A DNA stretch of 64,000 bases, taken from Strigops habroptila. Lineage: Eukaryota > Chordata > Aves > Psittaciformes > Psittacidae. Of this stretch, positions 38,001 to 49,400 are shown in pieces; within the stretch, counting starts at the first letter, position 1, and the number at the start of each line of letters is the position of its first letter. Below the pieces are notes generated by a model. The model ran no database searches and was not told the DNA's origin. It saw nothing but the letters and a program-made list of their open reading frames with translations. The position numbers and the translations under genes are program-made. Location of the stretch: assembly GCF_004027225.2 (NCBI RefSeq), contig NC_044282.2, positions 63,725,725 through 63,789,724 on the forward strand, written 5' to 3'.

Positions 38001-40024
38001 GAGTTTTTAGGGAATGGAGAGATGAAGACCAGAAGGTGGCTGCTCTAAGAAATAGTTCAGAAGCTAATAGAAAGAGAAGGGAAATTCCCTGAGGCAGTAG
38101 AGCAATGCCTTTCGCTGATCAGGTACGCTTTCTCTACCTGTCAGTAAAATACGTTGCATCTTAATACCAGTTCTTAAACATTTGGTGTGAATCTTGCTGT
38201 CTCAAACATGGGAACATGCATGCTACCAGCTTCCCTGCTGAGCTGTGTTTTTTCTTGCTGTAGGTCTAGGTCTCATGGCAGATCAAAATCTGGCTCACCG
38301 GCTAAGAGGTAAGCATACAGTGATAAACCTGCAGTAGTATCTAGAATTCAGTAGTGGGTTTGAATGACTAAGAGAGCCTAGTCCTTTAGAAAAATGTCCC
38401 CCAAACGTGTGCCCAGCTAATCTGCTGGTGGTATGACTGAGATTATAGAATTTCCTCTGCAGCTATTTGGAATATGTTCTTTGTTTTCATTACCTCTTTG
38501 TAGTTTCCAACATAGTACTTTTTCTGTGTGTGTGTGTCTGTGTTCAGTTGTGTTAAATTTTTCTATCCACCAGAAAAAGGGCTTTAGGTTTATTAAGGCT
38601 GTTGATAAAACAGCAGGAATCTGTGATGTATCTTTTTTCAAAGCTGTGCCTCTACTACCCCTTGTTTTCCTGTTCTGTCTACTGAAGAAAGTTGCTTAAA
38701 ATAAGGCTCCATGCTAAATAAATTCCCTGTCAGAGTAAAACTTGATTTGAAAACTTTAATATTTTAAAAAGCTTCTGGCCAGTTTCCTGTAGTGATTCCA
38801 TTGCTGTTTAAGATGCTTATTTATTAGTTTTTTAATATAAAAGTTCAGTTTGACTTTTAAGCTGCATTGATGATATTCTGTTTTGACAGTCGGTCAAAGT
38901 CCCGATCACCATCTCCAAAGAGAAGGTACGTTGATCTCCCTACTAATAACATAGACCACGTAGAGCTGGCAGTTTAGTATCTGCAGTGATCTCTGCTGAG
39001 GAGTTTGACTGCTGCTTGTAGGAAAATACTGGAAAGGTATTTTGCCAAGATCTCTTCAACAGAAATAATGTTGTGATTGTGGTTTTATATATGGTAAATA
39101 TATGTGTGGTAATAATTCTTTGGGATACTGGTTACATAGCAGCGTTACATCTTGTCTTTGTCTGCTCCTATGTTCAGTTCACCAACAGCTTTATTGCATA
39201 GAGACTTTCAACTGCTGAGCTTAAAGCACAGAATAAATGTAGGGATTAGTTTTGAGCCTCATTAAAAGCTACAGTGAAATTGGGGAAGAGAGAGTGGAGT
39301 AACCTGCATACCAGTCAGGAGTGGAAGATAACATGGAGCCTGTTAGTTTTACTGTTGTTACTTGAGATTAATTTTCCCCCAAAAAAATTGGCAAATAATT
39401 ATCTCTCTGTGTGTATGCAGATAGGTGTAGTGACAGAATCAGCAGCTTTTCTCCTAGTCTGAATTCTTTAATTTGCCATTTTTACAGCTTCAGTGTTCAG
39501 GATTTGTGGGGAGGAGATACATTCTAGTAAATAGTAGTAGACCTGCCACAGCGTGTCCCTTGCCTTGGTGATCTTTCTGCCCTGCAAGTTTCGGGTTTGG
39601 TTTGGGATCACAATCACAAAGGACTTGAATAAATGCTCAATGTTGAGTGATCATGATAATAAGTTTTGACAAGTTGCTGTATCGGAACAGTGAAGAAATA
39701 TCCTGCCTCCGTGAAGGTCACTTGATCACAATTTAATTGTATTATAAAAGTAACAGTAGAGAAATGCAAAAATATGAAAGTTGAAAAAGGTATTATCTCT
39801 AACATTAAATTGTCAACCCATTATCTTTGTCGGTAGTGATTTTTTGTATTTTATAATAACAGTGCTTAAAGGGTGTGGAGTAGGCTGAGTATTCTCCTGT
39901 TGCTTTTTCTTGTATTTGTGTATCCAAAATGACTACTGAAATGTTAACTGTGGATTCTTTTCCTTTCAGTCGTTCACCATCAGGAAGCCCTCAAAGAAGT
40001 GCAAGTCCTGAAAGAATGGATTAA
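34681..40024 (+). CDS. SRSF7: SRSF7 (9G8), SR splicing factor, canonical copy
   Basis: SR protein acting in constitutive and alternative splicing and in mRNA export (family knowledge). Nine coding exons: 34681-34708, 35051-35231, 35368-35544, 36428-36502, 36590-36691, 37001-37054, 38264-38308, 38890-38925, 39970-40024. All phases agree and give 250 residues, with the conserved start [18 protein letters not shown] and end SASPERMD. Domains: RRM (RNP2 VYVGNL near residue 13, RNP1 GFAFVEF near 48), the CCHC knuckle [14 protein letters not shown] near 106-119, then an RS domain from about 121. Orientation and position between GEMIN6 and GALM match the human locus, so this is the orthologous copy. 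Intron 3 carries a 614-bp block shared without a mismatch with the inverted paralog. The polyadenylation signal is at 40256-40261. Confidence 0.96.
35698..36311 (+). promoter_or_regulatory. Intron 3 conserved element with candidate poison exon, canonical SRSF7
   Basis: Identical over 614 bases to 26931-27544 read on the other strand. A candidate 3' splice site, AACCTTTCAG, ends at 35740. Candidate donors are G|GTGATC after 35847 and G|GTGATC after 35930. Spliced to exon 3, the frame hits TGA at 35766-35768. SRSF7 is known to limit its own level through such unproductive splicing; the exact exon ends here are inferred. Confidence 0.7.
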
Positions 40025-40255
40025 AGTTAAAGTTAATCTTTTAGGAAGAAAGTTATTTTGCTTACATTATTATAAGGGATTTTGTGGTGTCTTTGTAAAT
40101 GTAAGAATGTAGATAGGAGAGTATATCAACTAAAATTTGGCATGATCTGGGTCTTCTGAGTTAGTCACACTAATAGACTAGCACAGGTCTCTTTTTATTG
40201 TATGAATTAACTTCCTGTGAAATGAAAATGCGGGACTTTTTTATTGGCACATTGA

Positions 40256-40261
40256 AATAAA
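40256..40261 (+). terminator. Polyadenylation signal AATAAA of SRSF7
   Basis: AATAAA lies 232 bases after the SRSF7 stop, in the context TTTTTTATTGG then CACATTGAAATAAAATG. The same context appears in the paralog's 3' UTR on the other strand. Confidence 0.85.
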
Positions 40262-43200
40262 ATGTGTATTTTTAACTAAAACTCCTCTGTAGTAACCCTG
40301 CTGCTTCTGTTAACCTTTGGGTAATTTTAGCTGTGTGCCATGTAATGTGGATGACAAATGTCTAAAATGGATGGGGGTGACTAATACCGGTGTCTTCTCC
40401 AAGTAGTCACTTTTCACATTTATTGTTGAATGCTGCTTGGTGAAAGGATCAGTTTCTGCTTCCTTTGAAATGGAATTTAAAATCCAGCTCTGTCTGCAGA
40501 TGGCCAAAAATTAGCATATGCACTTTTTATTCCTTTTATGATATTTAGTGGGCATTCGTTTCCCCTCCCTGATCTGACTGTTCTGCAAAGCTTACTCTGA
40601 TGCTTGACTAGTTGTGATACCAGATGCCCAAAGACTTAAGGATGAACTTTTATTCAAAACAGTGACATCTTCATAAAAGAATAACATCTGCAGAGACCTA
40701 TAAATGTAACAGAAATCATTAATAACTTGACAGTTGCCACTTCAGCTTGTTACATTTTTTTTGTTCTTTAGGCTATTAATACAAAGAAAACTTCTTAAAA
40801 TGTTTCAAGGCACGTTTTCTTTTTTTGAGGGAAGATGTAAGGTCTTCTGACCTACTTTCTGAAGGACCTTAGGAGAATGTGTTGAGAGGCAAAAAAGAAA
40901 GCTGTTACTAGTCTATATGCATCTCACTTAAACTTTCCTCCTTAAAGTGAAAGATTCTCACAGCTGACCTCAGGAATTCTAACCTGCTTCACAGAAATCC
41001 ATATGGTTTTAAAGCAGCCCAGATCTTGGAGATGGTTTTGTTGAATTAAGCTATTTTCTTACAGCAAATGCACACCTGCAGGATTAATCATTTGTGTATA
41101 GGTATGTCAAACTCTGTGTTTGTACTCATTCTGTAGAAAAGAGTTGTATGATAAGGCACTTTGACACAGATCACAGCAAGAGACTGGAAGCAATGTTAGA
41201 CTGAACAAACAAGCTGGTAGCTGGAGGGGAAAAAAGCAAACGTATCTAGCGGAAATAAAGGCCAGTTTCAGCAGCAAACAGGCACTGAAATGGAAAGTGA
41301 GGCTTGTTGCAGCTTCTTATGAAGTCTGTCATGGCAGTTTGCTTCCAATGTGTAAAGCACAGCAGAAAAAAAATTGCTAGATTAACTTTGGTCACACTTT
41401 GGGTAACAAAGTCATGTTCAAAACCCAGTTTTCCTGTTAACAGTGGCTTTATGGAGCTTTTTCAATGTATGAGTAAATAGTCTAGTTCTGAACATACTGT
41501 CATGCTGCAGCATTGTCTGGCCTTTATGCCTGGTCCTAACTGTTGGGTGCTTGGTGTCTGCCTGGACACTCCTGTGGTGCTCAGCAATGGGGATTAGTGT
41601 TTCATCTGCTGGGTGCAGTGATCAATACTCTGGCAATATCCATTTAAATTCCACTGTCACCACAATGGGGGGGTGGTGGTGGTGACACTGCAGTGATGTA
41701 GCAGAAATTCCCAAAGCCTGTGTCTTGTGTTTGGAATATTTCCTGGTTGTGCATTGCCTACCCAGTTCATAGTGTACCTGGTGAGAGGCATATGTATGCC
41801 AGTGCTCTGGAATTTGATGAGCTTTTTTCTCTTCTGTACTCTTAAGGCATGCCTACTCCACAATAAACCTGCAGACTGATGTGACAGCTGTACTGGTACC
41901 TGTTTTTCAGTACCCAGGAACACTGTGGAAGATGGAGCAGAGGAGCCTGGGGTTTCTGCAGGGGACTGAGGTTCCTCTAAACCTGGGATTAGTGGTGAGA
42001 ACCTGAGCAAGGAGGCAGGGCTGTGCCTGCAGAAGGACAGCCAGCACTTGTGAGGTACAGAGAGGGAGCAGTACCAAATCTGTGCAGCTGTGGTGCCTCC
42101 CACAGCTCTGGCCATCATCCTTGGAGCAGGCTGTGCAGCTCCAGCTGTCTCCTGAGCTTGGTAGTTCACCAAAAAATTCCATACAGTGTTTGCACACTCT
42201 AGGAAAAGATGCCTGGAGATGGATGTGCTTGTGTGACGGCTGCTGCTGGGACCAGAAGCCCTGCACCTCTGGGTGGGGTGTGTGCACCCTGGGTGCCTCC
42301 CTGTGGGTGGTGGGCAAGGTGACATGGGCCTGGGGTAAATCCCGCTCCCACAGAGGTGATGGTGCTCCTGCCTCTGGTTTACAACCTGAACTTAGCATTT
42401 CCTGAACTTGGATCAGATGGGCTTTATCCTCCAAAAGGCACCAGCCCTTAGTATGAACTGCAGCCACGTAATGTGTGACCATGCGTGTGCCAGGAGAATA
42501 GTGGGGTGCTTGTTCTGGGGGTCAGGGTGGCAGAACTGCCTTTAATGAACATCAGAAACATGGAGGTTTTCATCAGACAGGCACCTGTTACAGGGTTTTG
42601 GGGATGATGCATAGTTCATGTGGAAACACAACATTAAGATGATGGTTTTCCTTCAGCTGTTGCATATTCAGGACTATAGACAGATGCACCTGCTTCATGT
42701 CAGCAGCCAGTGCATAGTGCAGAAGATGCTCTCTGGCTTTGAAATAAGAGTTAAACCAGGGGAGCCCAGCCAGGCAGCTGGGATAATCCCAGGACGCCAT
42801 CCTCTGCAAAGCTATTCTGTGTGACCGCTGCATACCTGTGCCATTGCAATGCTGCTGTCAGACCTGAAGGCTCCAGCCATGAGAGCTGCCCTGTTGCCCA
42901 TCATGGGAAGGGCAGGGCATTCTTGGATGATCCCACACCAAGCTGTGGGGCAGGTCAGTGACAGGGAGAGAGCAGCAGCCAACACAGCTGAGAGCACTCT
43001 GCTGGGAATAGCTAATGTTGTAAGGAACAACCACAACTTTATGAGCCTTCTCACATGCGCCACATGCATTAGCAGATAGATACTCTCCTGCCGCAGCGTG
43101 AGCTTGACATGCCATGTCCCTAAGCAAAGTGCTTTCAGTGCATTTTTACTGCAAAATAAAACCTAATGCCCAGGGTGAGGCTGGACAGAGGGTGAGAGCT

Positions 43201-43411
43201 CTTTGCACAGACCAGGCAGTGGCAGGGGTGGTGACAGGAGTTAAAGCCAGCAGAAACCATGGGTGAAAACCACAGAGGAGGAAGAAAGTTTCCAAATGGG
43301 ATGTATCACCCAGGGTGGTTTGAAAGCACCATTCAGCACCTGGCAGGATTTCTGGCTAATCTGCTAGAGGCACTTACCCCTCTCGGTGGTAGGAGTCACC
43401 ATTCCCTTTCC
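40262..43411. other. SRSF7-GALM intergenic spacer
   Basis: The two genes converge here. I see no third gene. Overlapping reverse-strand frames at 41657-42482 lack any recognised domain and run in more than one frame, as expected of chance. A reverse-strand ATTAAA at 42540-42545 could end the GALM transcript. Confidence 0.45.
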
Positions 43412-46400
43412 TTATGCAGTGTTGAACACGAGCCATGTAGTATGGTTGTATTCCTCACCCGGGTGGAGCAGCGTGTTGGGGAAGTGAGACTGGGGAGGGA
43501 CAGCAGCATGTCAGTGATTGCGAGTGCACACCAGGGACCAGAAAGGGTCCTGAGGTTCATATACAGACAGGGGTGGTTGTGGTGGCACAGTTCCCTGCCA
43601 CAGGACCCAAGCAGCTCACAGGGATGGGGGGAGGTTCACCTTGTTGACAGCATCAGGCCAGTTCTGGGTTTCCAGGCAGAAAGCCGAGTGCTTCGGGTAC
43701 ACAACACCGCCTTTGCCCTTCAGGGAGCCATCCAGGTTGTTCCCGGTGTAAAACTGGATGCCAGGCTGGGTGGTGTGAACCTCCATGGCCCTGCCGGTGG
43801 GTGGGTGGCGAGCCCTGCGGAGATGCCAGGAAGGAATCTTTTACAATGAGTGTGGTGAGACACTGTCACGGGTAGCCCAGAGAAATGGTGGATGCACAAT
43901 CCCTGGAGACATTCAAGGCCAGGCTGATGTGGTTCTGGGCAACCTGATCTAGTTGAAGATGTCCCTGCTCATTGCAGGGGGGTGGACTAGTTGACCTTTG
44001 AAGGTCCCTTCCGACCCAAACTGTTCCATGATTCTATGCCAGTAGAGGATGCCAAGGAGCTGGCTGAACAGCCAGGGGTGGGAAACTCCTTCTGGTGTCC
44101 CAACCTACCTAGCCACGAGGCGTCGAGCCTGCTCCTGCTGCAGGCAGAAGTTGTGGTCAAAGCCGTCCAGGCCAAACTTCTGCAAGTGCTTCCCCAGCTC
44201 CACGGGCTGCCGGAGATCAAAGCCAGTGCCCTGCACGGCAGCCACCTCCCCTGGACAAGGAGAATAGCAGTGTCATCTGTCACATGCCAGCGAACACCCG
44301 CAGCACTGGCCTCTGTGCAGGGCTGAGATCCCTTCCTTTGGTGAGCTGAGGGGTTTAAGCTGTTTGTGATCCTTGTGTCACTGAGGTGCCTGCCTTTGAG
44401 CAAGCTTGCCTTGTGGCCACTGTGACTCAGGCTGGGGCATCACCACTTTGTCCCACCAGCAGTCCCTGGGGACACTGCTGTGCTTAGCCAGGATAAAGAA
44501 TTGCCAAGGAGCCAGAAAACAACAGGGGGAGCTTGTATGTGTAACTATGTAAGTTAATTATTATAAACCCCAAACTTATTAGCTATTAATATTTATATAT
44601 GCCTAAGATTTATATACATATAGTCTGTCTTTAAAGGAATGAATCCTCCAGATCTTTGAACAAACATCCATGAGAAGGCCAAAAAGGTGTTCCAGGATGG
44701 TGAATATGAGCTGTATAATCGGACCAGTCCCCCTCTGCTTCAGGGCATGGGGGGGGGGGGGGGGGGGGGGGGGGGGAAGCTTAAGACCATAAACCCAGCA
44801 TTTTCTCTCAAGTCTTTTTTTAAGGCCTGATGTGGGGAAACAGCTTCCTGTGATACAGCTCTTGCAGTGAGAATGACCCTAAGACATACTAAACACAGTG
44901 CAAAACACAGCCATCCCAAACCTTTGTGAGAGAGGCAGAGGAGGGGTAGGGAAGGGAATTTTTCCCTAAAATCATATTTTTCTATCCCTCTCTAAAGGGA
45001 GAGCTTTCCAAAGATGTTGGGAATTGCAGAGCTGGAGCATCCTGGCCCTGCTGCTGGTCCCATGTGCTGTGCTCTGCTCGCAGCAGTAACGCACCCAGCT
45101 TGGCTGCAGCTCTGCACCAGTTCTGCTCTGCAAACCTTGAGAAACAGGACATCTCTGTGGCTTCTGATCCTATCTAAAAGGAGCACATTCACTGAATTCA
45201 GCTGTGGGGCACAAAACCACCTTGAAAACAAACCATTTTGGTTTACGCACTTAGATAAAATACAGCAGCCATCGCACGCAGGGGCTCTGTCTTTAAACCT
45301 CGTCTAAGCCCAGGGCTAAGACTACACACAGTTTTATCAGCTTCAACGGCTACATCTACCCAAAACACCAACAGGGAACTGCAAAAAGCTGCAGTGGAGA
45401 TGTGAAACAGCTCCATGGTGAAATCAGTGAGGAGAAGCAGGGCAGTAGCTTTGGTACAGCCTTAAGCTCTTCCCCAGCTTGAGCCCAGGCACGGCACACC
45501 AAGCTGAGCAAAGGGCAGCGGGGCTGGGAGACCCACTCCTCCAAATGCAAACCAATGCATGCACGCACAGTGGTTTGGGTTCATGAACAGATATAACTCT
45601 GGTTTTACCAGACACCTGAGCTAAAAGCTTTCTTTTGCCTTTTCAAAGCCTGTCTCGCTCTCCCTCCTGAAGCCAGGAGGTGCACTCAGCAAAGCAGCCC
45701 TGTGATAACACCAGGGAAACAAGCGCTGCCATTTCCAGCAGAGCCCATGCTTACCAGAAGCCGCCCAGGGGCTCATGCAGTGCTGGGGCACACATCCTGC
45801 CCCGCACCCGGCTTCTCTGCCCTTTGTGCTTTTCATTCTTAAAACCAATAAAACTTCGTATCAAGAATTATTTTGCAATTAGATCAACTCTTACTGCAAC
45901 TCAGCACAGTCACACTAAATGAAAAGCCATTTTCAGGAGGGTTGCAGTCAAGCCGCCCAAAGCAAGGTGCCCCCTTGTTAAGTGGTGGGGCCATTGCTGA
46001 GTGCATGTGCTCGGTGCTGGATCTCCTGCAGGTACGGGGAACATGTTCCTTGTCCCAGCTTGTTCAGATTATTTAACTTAGCAGCTTGATCATTTATAGA
46101 ATCATAGAATCACAGAATGGTTTGGGTTGGAAGGGACCTTAAAGCTCATCTAGTTCCAACCCCCTGCCACGGGCAGGGACACCTTCCACTAGACCAGGTT
46201 GCTCAAAGCCCCGTCTAACCTGGCTTTTATGAGGAGAAACATGCTGTTTTCTTTAACTGGCTTTCCTCTTCTAGCCATGCAGAACATTAAACACAGGAAA
46301 GAAAAGTGTTGGTTTTGTGTTTTCAGCCTCCCAGCTAGTAGTGCCAGCTCTCCTATCCCAGTGAGGGGATTGATGGCTCAGCTCTTGCAGCAAAAGGTGA

Positions 46401-49400
46401 TGCTGGGCTCCTGAGCACTAGAGATCCCAGCAGCTCTAGAGCTCAGTGCCGAAGTCCTTACCCATGGGTGAGGGCCCTGTTGTGCCCGGGGTCCCCTGAT
46501 GTGTCCCCTTTGCCAGGCAGTGCTGTTCCCTGATACCCGCACACACTCATGTGTAAAACCACCTCCACTGTGTGCAGCGTGTGTCTCACCACTCACCAGT
46601 GGGGATCTTGGTGTTGTCCACAGGCAGGTAGGAATCTGCTTCAATAGAGACCTCATGGTCATAGATATCCTGTGAACCCTGTAGGAGGATGGGAAATACT
46701 GGTTTTCCTGCTGCAGCCCTTCCACTATTTGAGCAGCTCTAAGCACACCCCAGAAGTGACTGCCCACGGTGGTGGTACAACTGATCTTGTAGTGCCTGGG
46801 GGACCTCCTGGCTGTTATCCCCCCTTCACCCTACAGGACAAAGGTACCAGCACAGACAAAAACCTGCATGGGACCTAGGAGCTGTAAATCCTGCGAGACT
46901 ATCAGTCTGAACTGGTATCTCATGGAGTACTACCACCCTGCAGATCCATTAGCCAAAACATGCTGGCTGCTCAGCACACAGCAATGGGCAAAAGGGGAAG
47001 GAAGCAAGCATGGGGAAGTGTAACCCATCTCCTGCAGCACGGGGCGGGCTGCACTCTTCTTCGCCTCCTGCAGCCTTGGGGATGCTGGCAGGGAGCCTGC
47101 TGGGCTGGAAGGGGAGCAGGATCTAAGCCGAGCCTGCACGTCCCCGTCTAATCTGAACAGCAATTTCATGGCCAAAGGTCTCCTGTTCATCTGGAAACAC
47201 ACCTGAGCCACATGCTGCAGGTGTTGATACTACTGTACCACTGGGAGGACAAACAGAGGGTAAGCTAACAACTGCACAGCCATTATAGAATCATAGAATC
47301 ACAGAATGGTTTGGGTTGCAAAGGACCTTAAGACCATCTAGTTCCAAACCCCCTGCCATGGGGACAACTCCCACTAGACCAGGTTGCTCAAGGTCCCCTC
47401 CAAGCTGGCCTTGAACACTGCCAGGAGTGGATCGTTAGGGCAGTAGCCTGGGCAGACCTCCTGCATGGAGGGGCTGGGATGTCTCTCACTAACCCTTCTA
47501 AGGGTCTTTGTCTCAGGTCCAAGTGTGACTGCACTATCCCATCCTATTGCTCTGTCCAGCAATATTTAATTTCCCAGATCCTTCTCCTCCAAGCACAGTT
47601 ATAAGAAGGGTGAGACTCAAATGAAGCTGCAATACAGTGCTTGTCTAGTTGGCAGGACTCTGGTATGTGGCAGCTCTCTGCACCCTGATACTTCCCCACC
47701 TTGGCTGCCTCACATCCTCTTTCCATGATGCTTCTCCTCCCCATTTTGACCTCGGTAATTCCGTGCTGCACTGACTCTGGCTGGCACTACAGCCACTGAT
47801 CTCAGCTGCACCATCCACACAAGGGTTCCAACGTATGTTGTCTCAGAAATGCCCAGAGAAGGCAGCTAAGAAATGCCAGTCCATCACTAGGGTATTAGTT
47901 CTGTACCTTCTCTGCAACCTTTCACAGGGACCAGGAGAGACCGAAACTCCAAGTTACACTCAAACGGAGAGTTAATATTCATGTCTCTGTTCACAGTGCT
48001 CTGGGATAATGTGTCCTCAGTTGAGGTCTATGTGATTCAGTCATGTCCCAGCCCATGATGCATAGAGACAACCCTCACTGCTGTATCCCCAGAAGCATGC
48101 TGAGTCCCCGTAGCATGTTGGTTTCAGCATCTCATGGGAAGCCCATGGATCATCCCATGAGTCCCCAGGCTTTCTTCCCTGCACAGTGTCCCCCCATGGG
48201 GCTCATCTCTCCATGCTTACCTGTCCTGCCAGGTTGAAGTACGCGTGGTTTGTCAGGTTGATGGGTGTTGTCTTGCTGGTCTGGGCTCGATAGTTGATGG
48301 CCAGCTCCTCACCAGTGAGCGTGTAGGTCACCCAGACTTGCAGGTCGCCAGGGTAGCCTTCCTCTCCATCGGGGCTGAGCCGGAAGAAGCAGACGCCATT
48401 CGGGAGGACCTGGGGGCTCCAGAGAACCTGCAAGGACCCAGGCACAAAGATACTCAAGGAATAATGCACTGAAATATAACTTTTTCAATCATCTTTCCTG
48501 CTCTTACTCCTAGAAGGGAAAAAACCCCAACAAACCCAAACAGCCTCCCCATGAAGGACTAAAACCCAATATCTCCTGGTTGAAAAAGAATAAAGGAAGT
48601 GGGAGGAAACACAAGCACCAGCCTGCCCATGGTCAGCCAATGCCAGCAGCAGGGAGCAAGGTTTCCAATGAGCAGCCAAACAACCGAGGCAGTTTGCTCT
48701 GATGGGGATCTGTCCCAGCCTGTGTTACTCCATGCACAAGAGGGTCCATGTGTTGGTGTGCAACATCGCCTCAACAAGCTGCTCCCCTTCCCTTGGTTCA
48801 ATCAGAGCTGGTTTCTAGGACAAAATACACACAGGGAGCTCCTGCTTAGGGGCTGGGGTTGGGTTAAATGATACCAAAGGTATTGCCAGGTGCATTCATG
48901 TGTCAGTGCTGATCCAGAGAACTGAGACCTCTCTGTTTCTTGCCCCTTCCAGAAACCAGGAAGACAAAACCTTGGAGCCAAACCTGCTGGTGAATGAAGC
49001 AAGCCAGCATGCTGTAAATTTAGCTGCCCAGACAGCCTGTTCGACCCTGGCCACAGACCTGATGCTAAGCAGATATCTCAGTCCCTTGCAGAACAGATGT
49101 GTGACAAAAAGTGAGGTGCCCAGTTTCTGGAGCTTTGCATCTACCTAAACTAGGAACAGAGGCCACATAATGCTTTAGAGATGACCCCTTTCATGTCCTA
49201 TGGAGATATCACAAACTCAGGGCACTTGTCAAAAGCCAACATTTTCACCAAACACATGAGCTGAGGGTGCCAAATAAAATCACACGATGGTTTGGGTTGG
49301 AAGGGACCTTAAAGCTCATCCAATTCCAACCCCCTGCCATGGGCAGGGTCACCTTCCACTAGACCAGGTTGCTCAAAACCAGTGATGAGCAGGCTGCAGA

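Noticed and set aside
41657-42482. Overlapping reverse-strand frames of 222 and 191 codons
   Set aside because: Two frames are open over the same DNA, with no recognised domain, exon structure or start context; this looks like chance in GC-moderate DNA.
43259-43849. A 196-codon plus-strand frame
   Set aside because: It is antisense to GALM exons 6 and 7 and is a shadow of real coding sequence.
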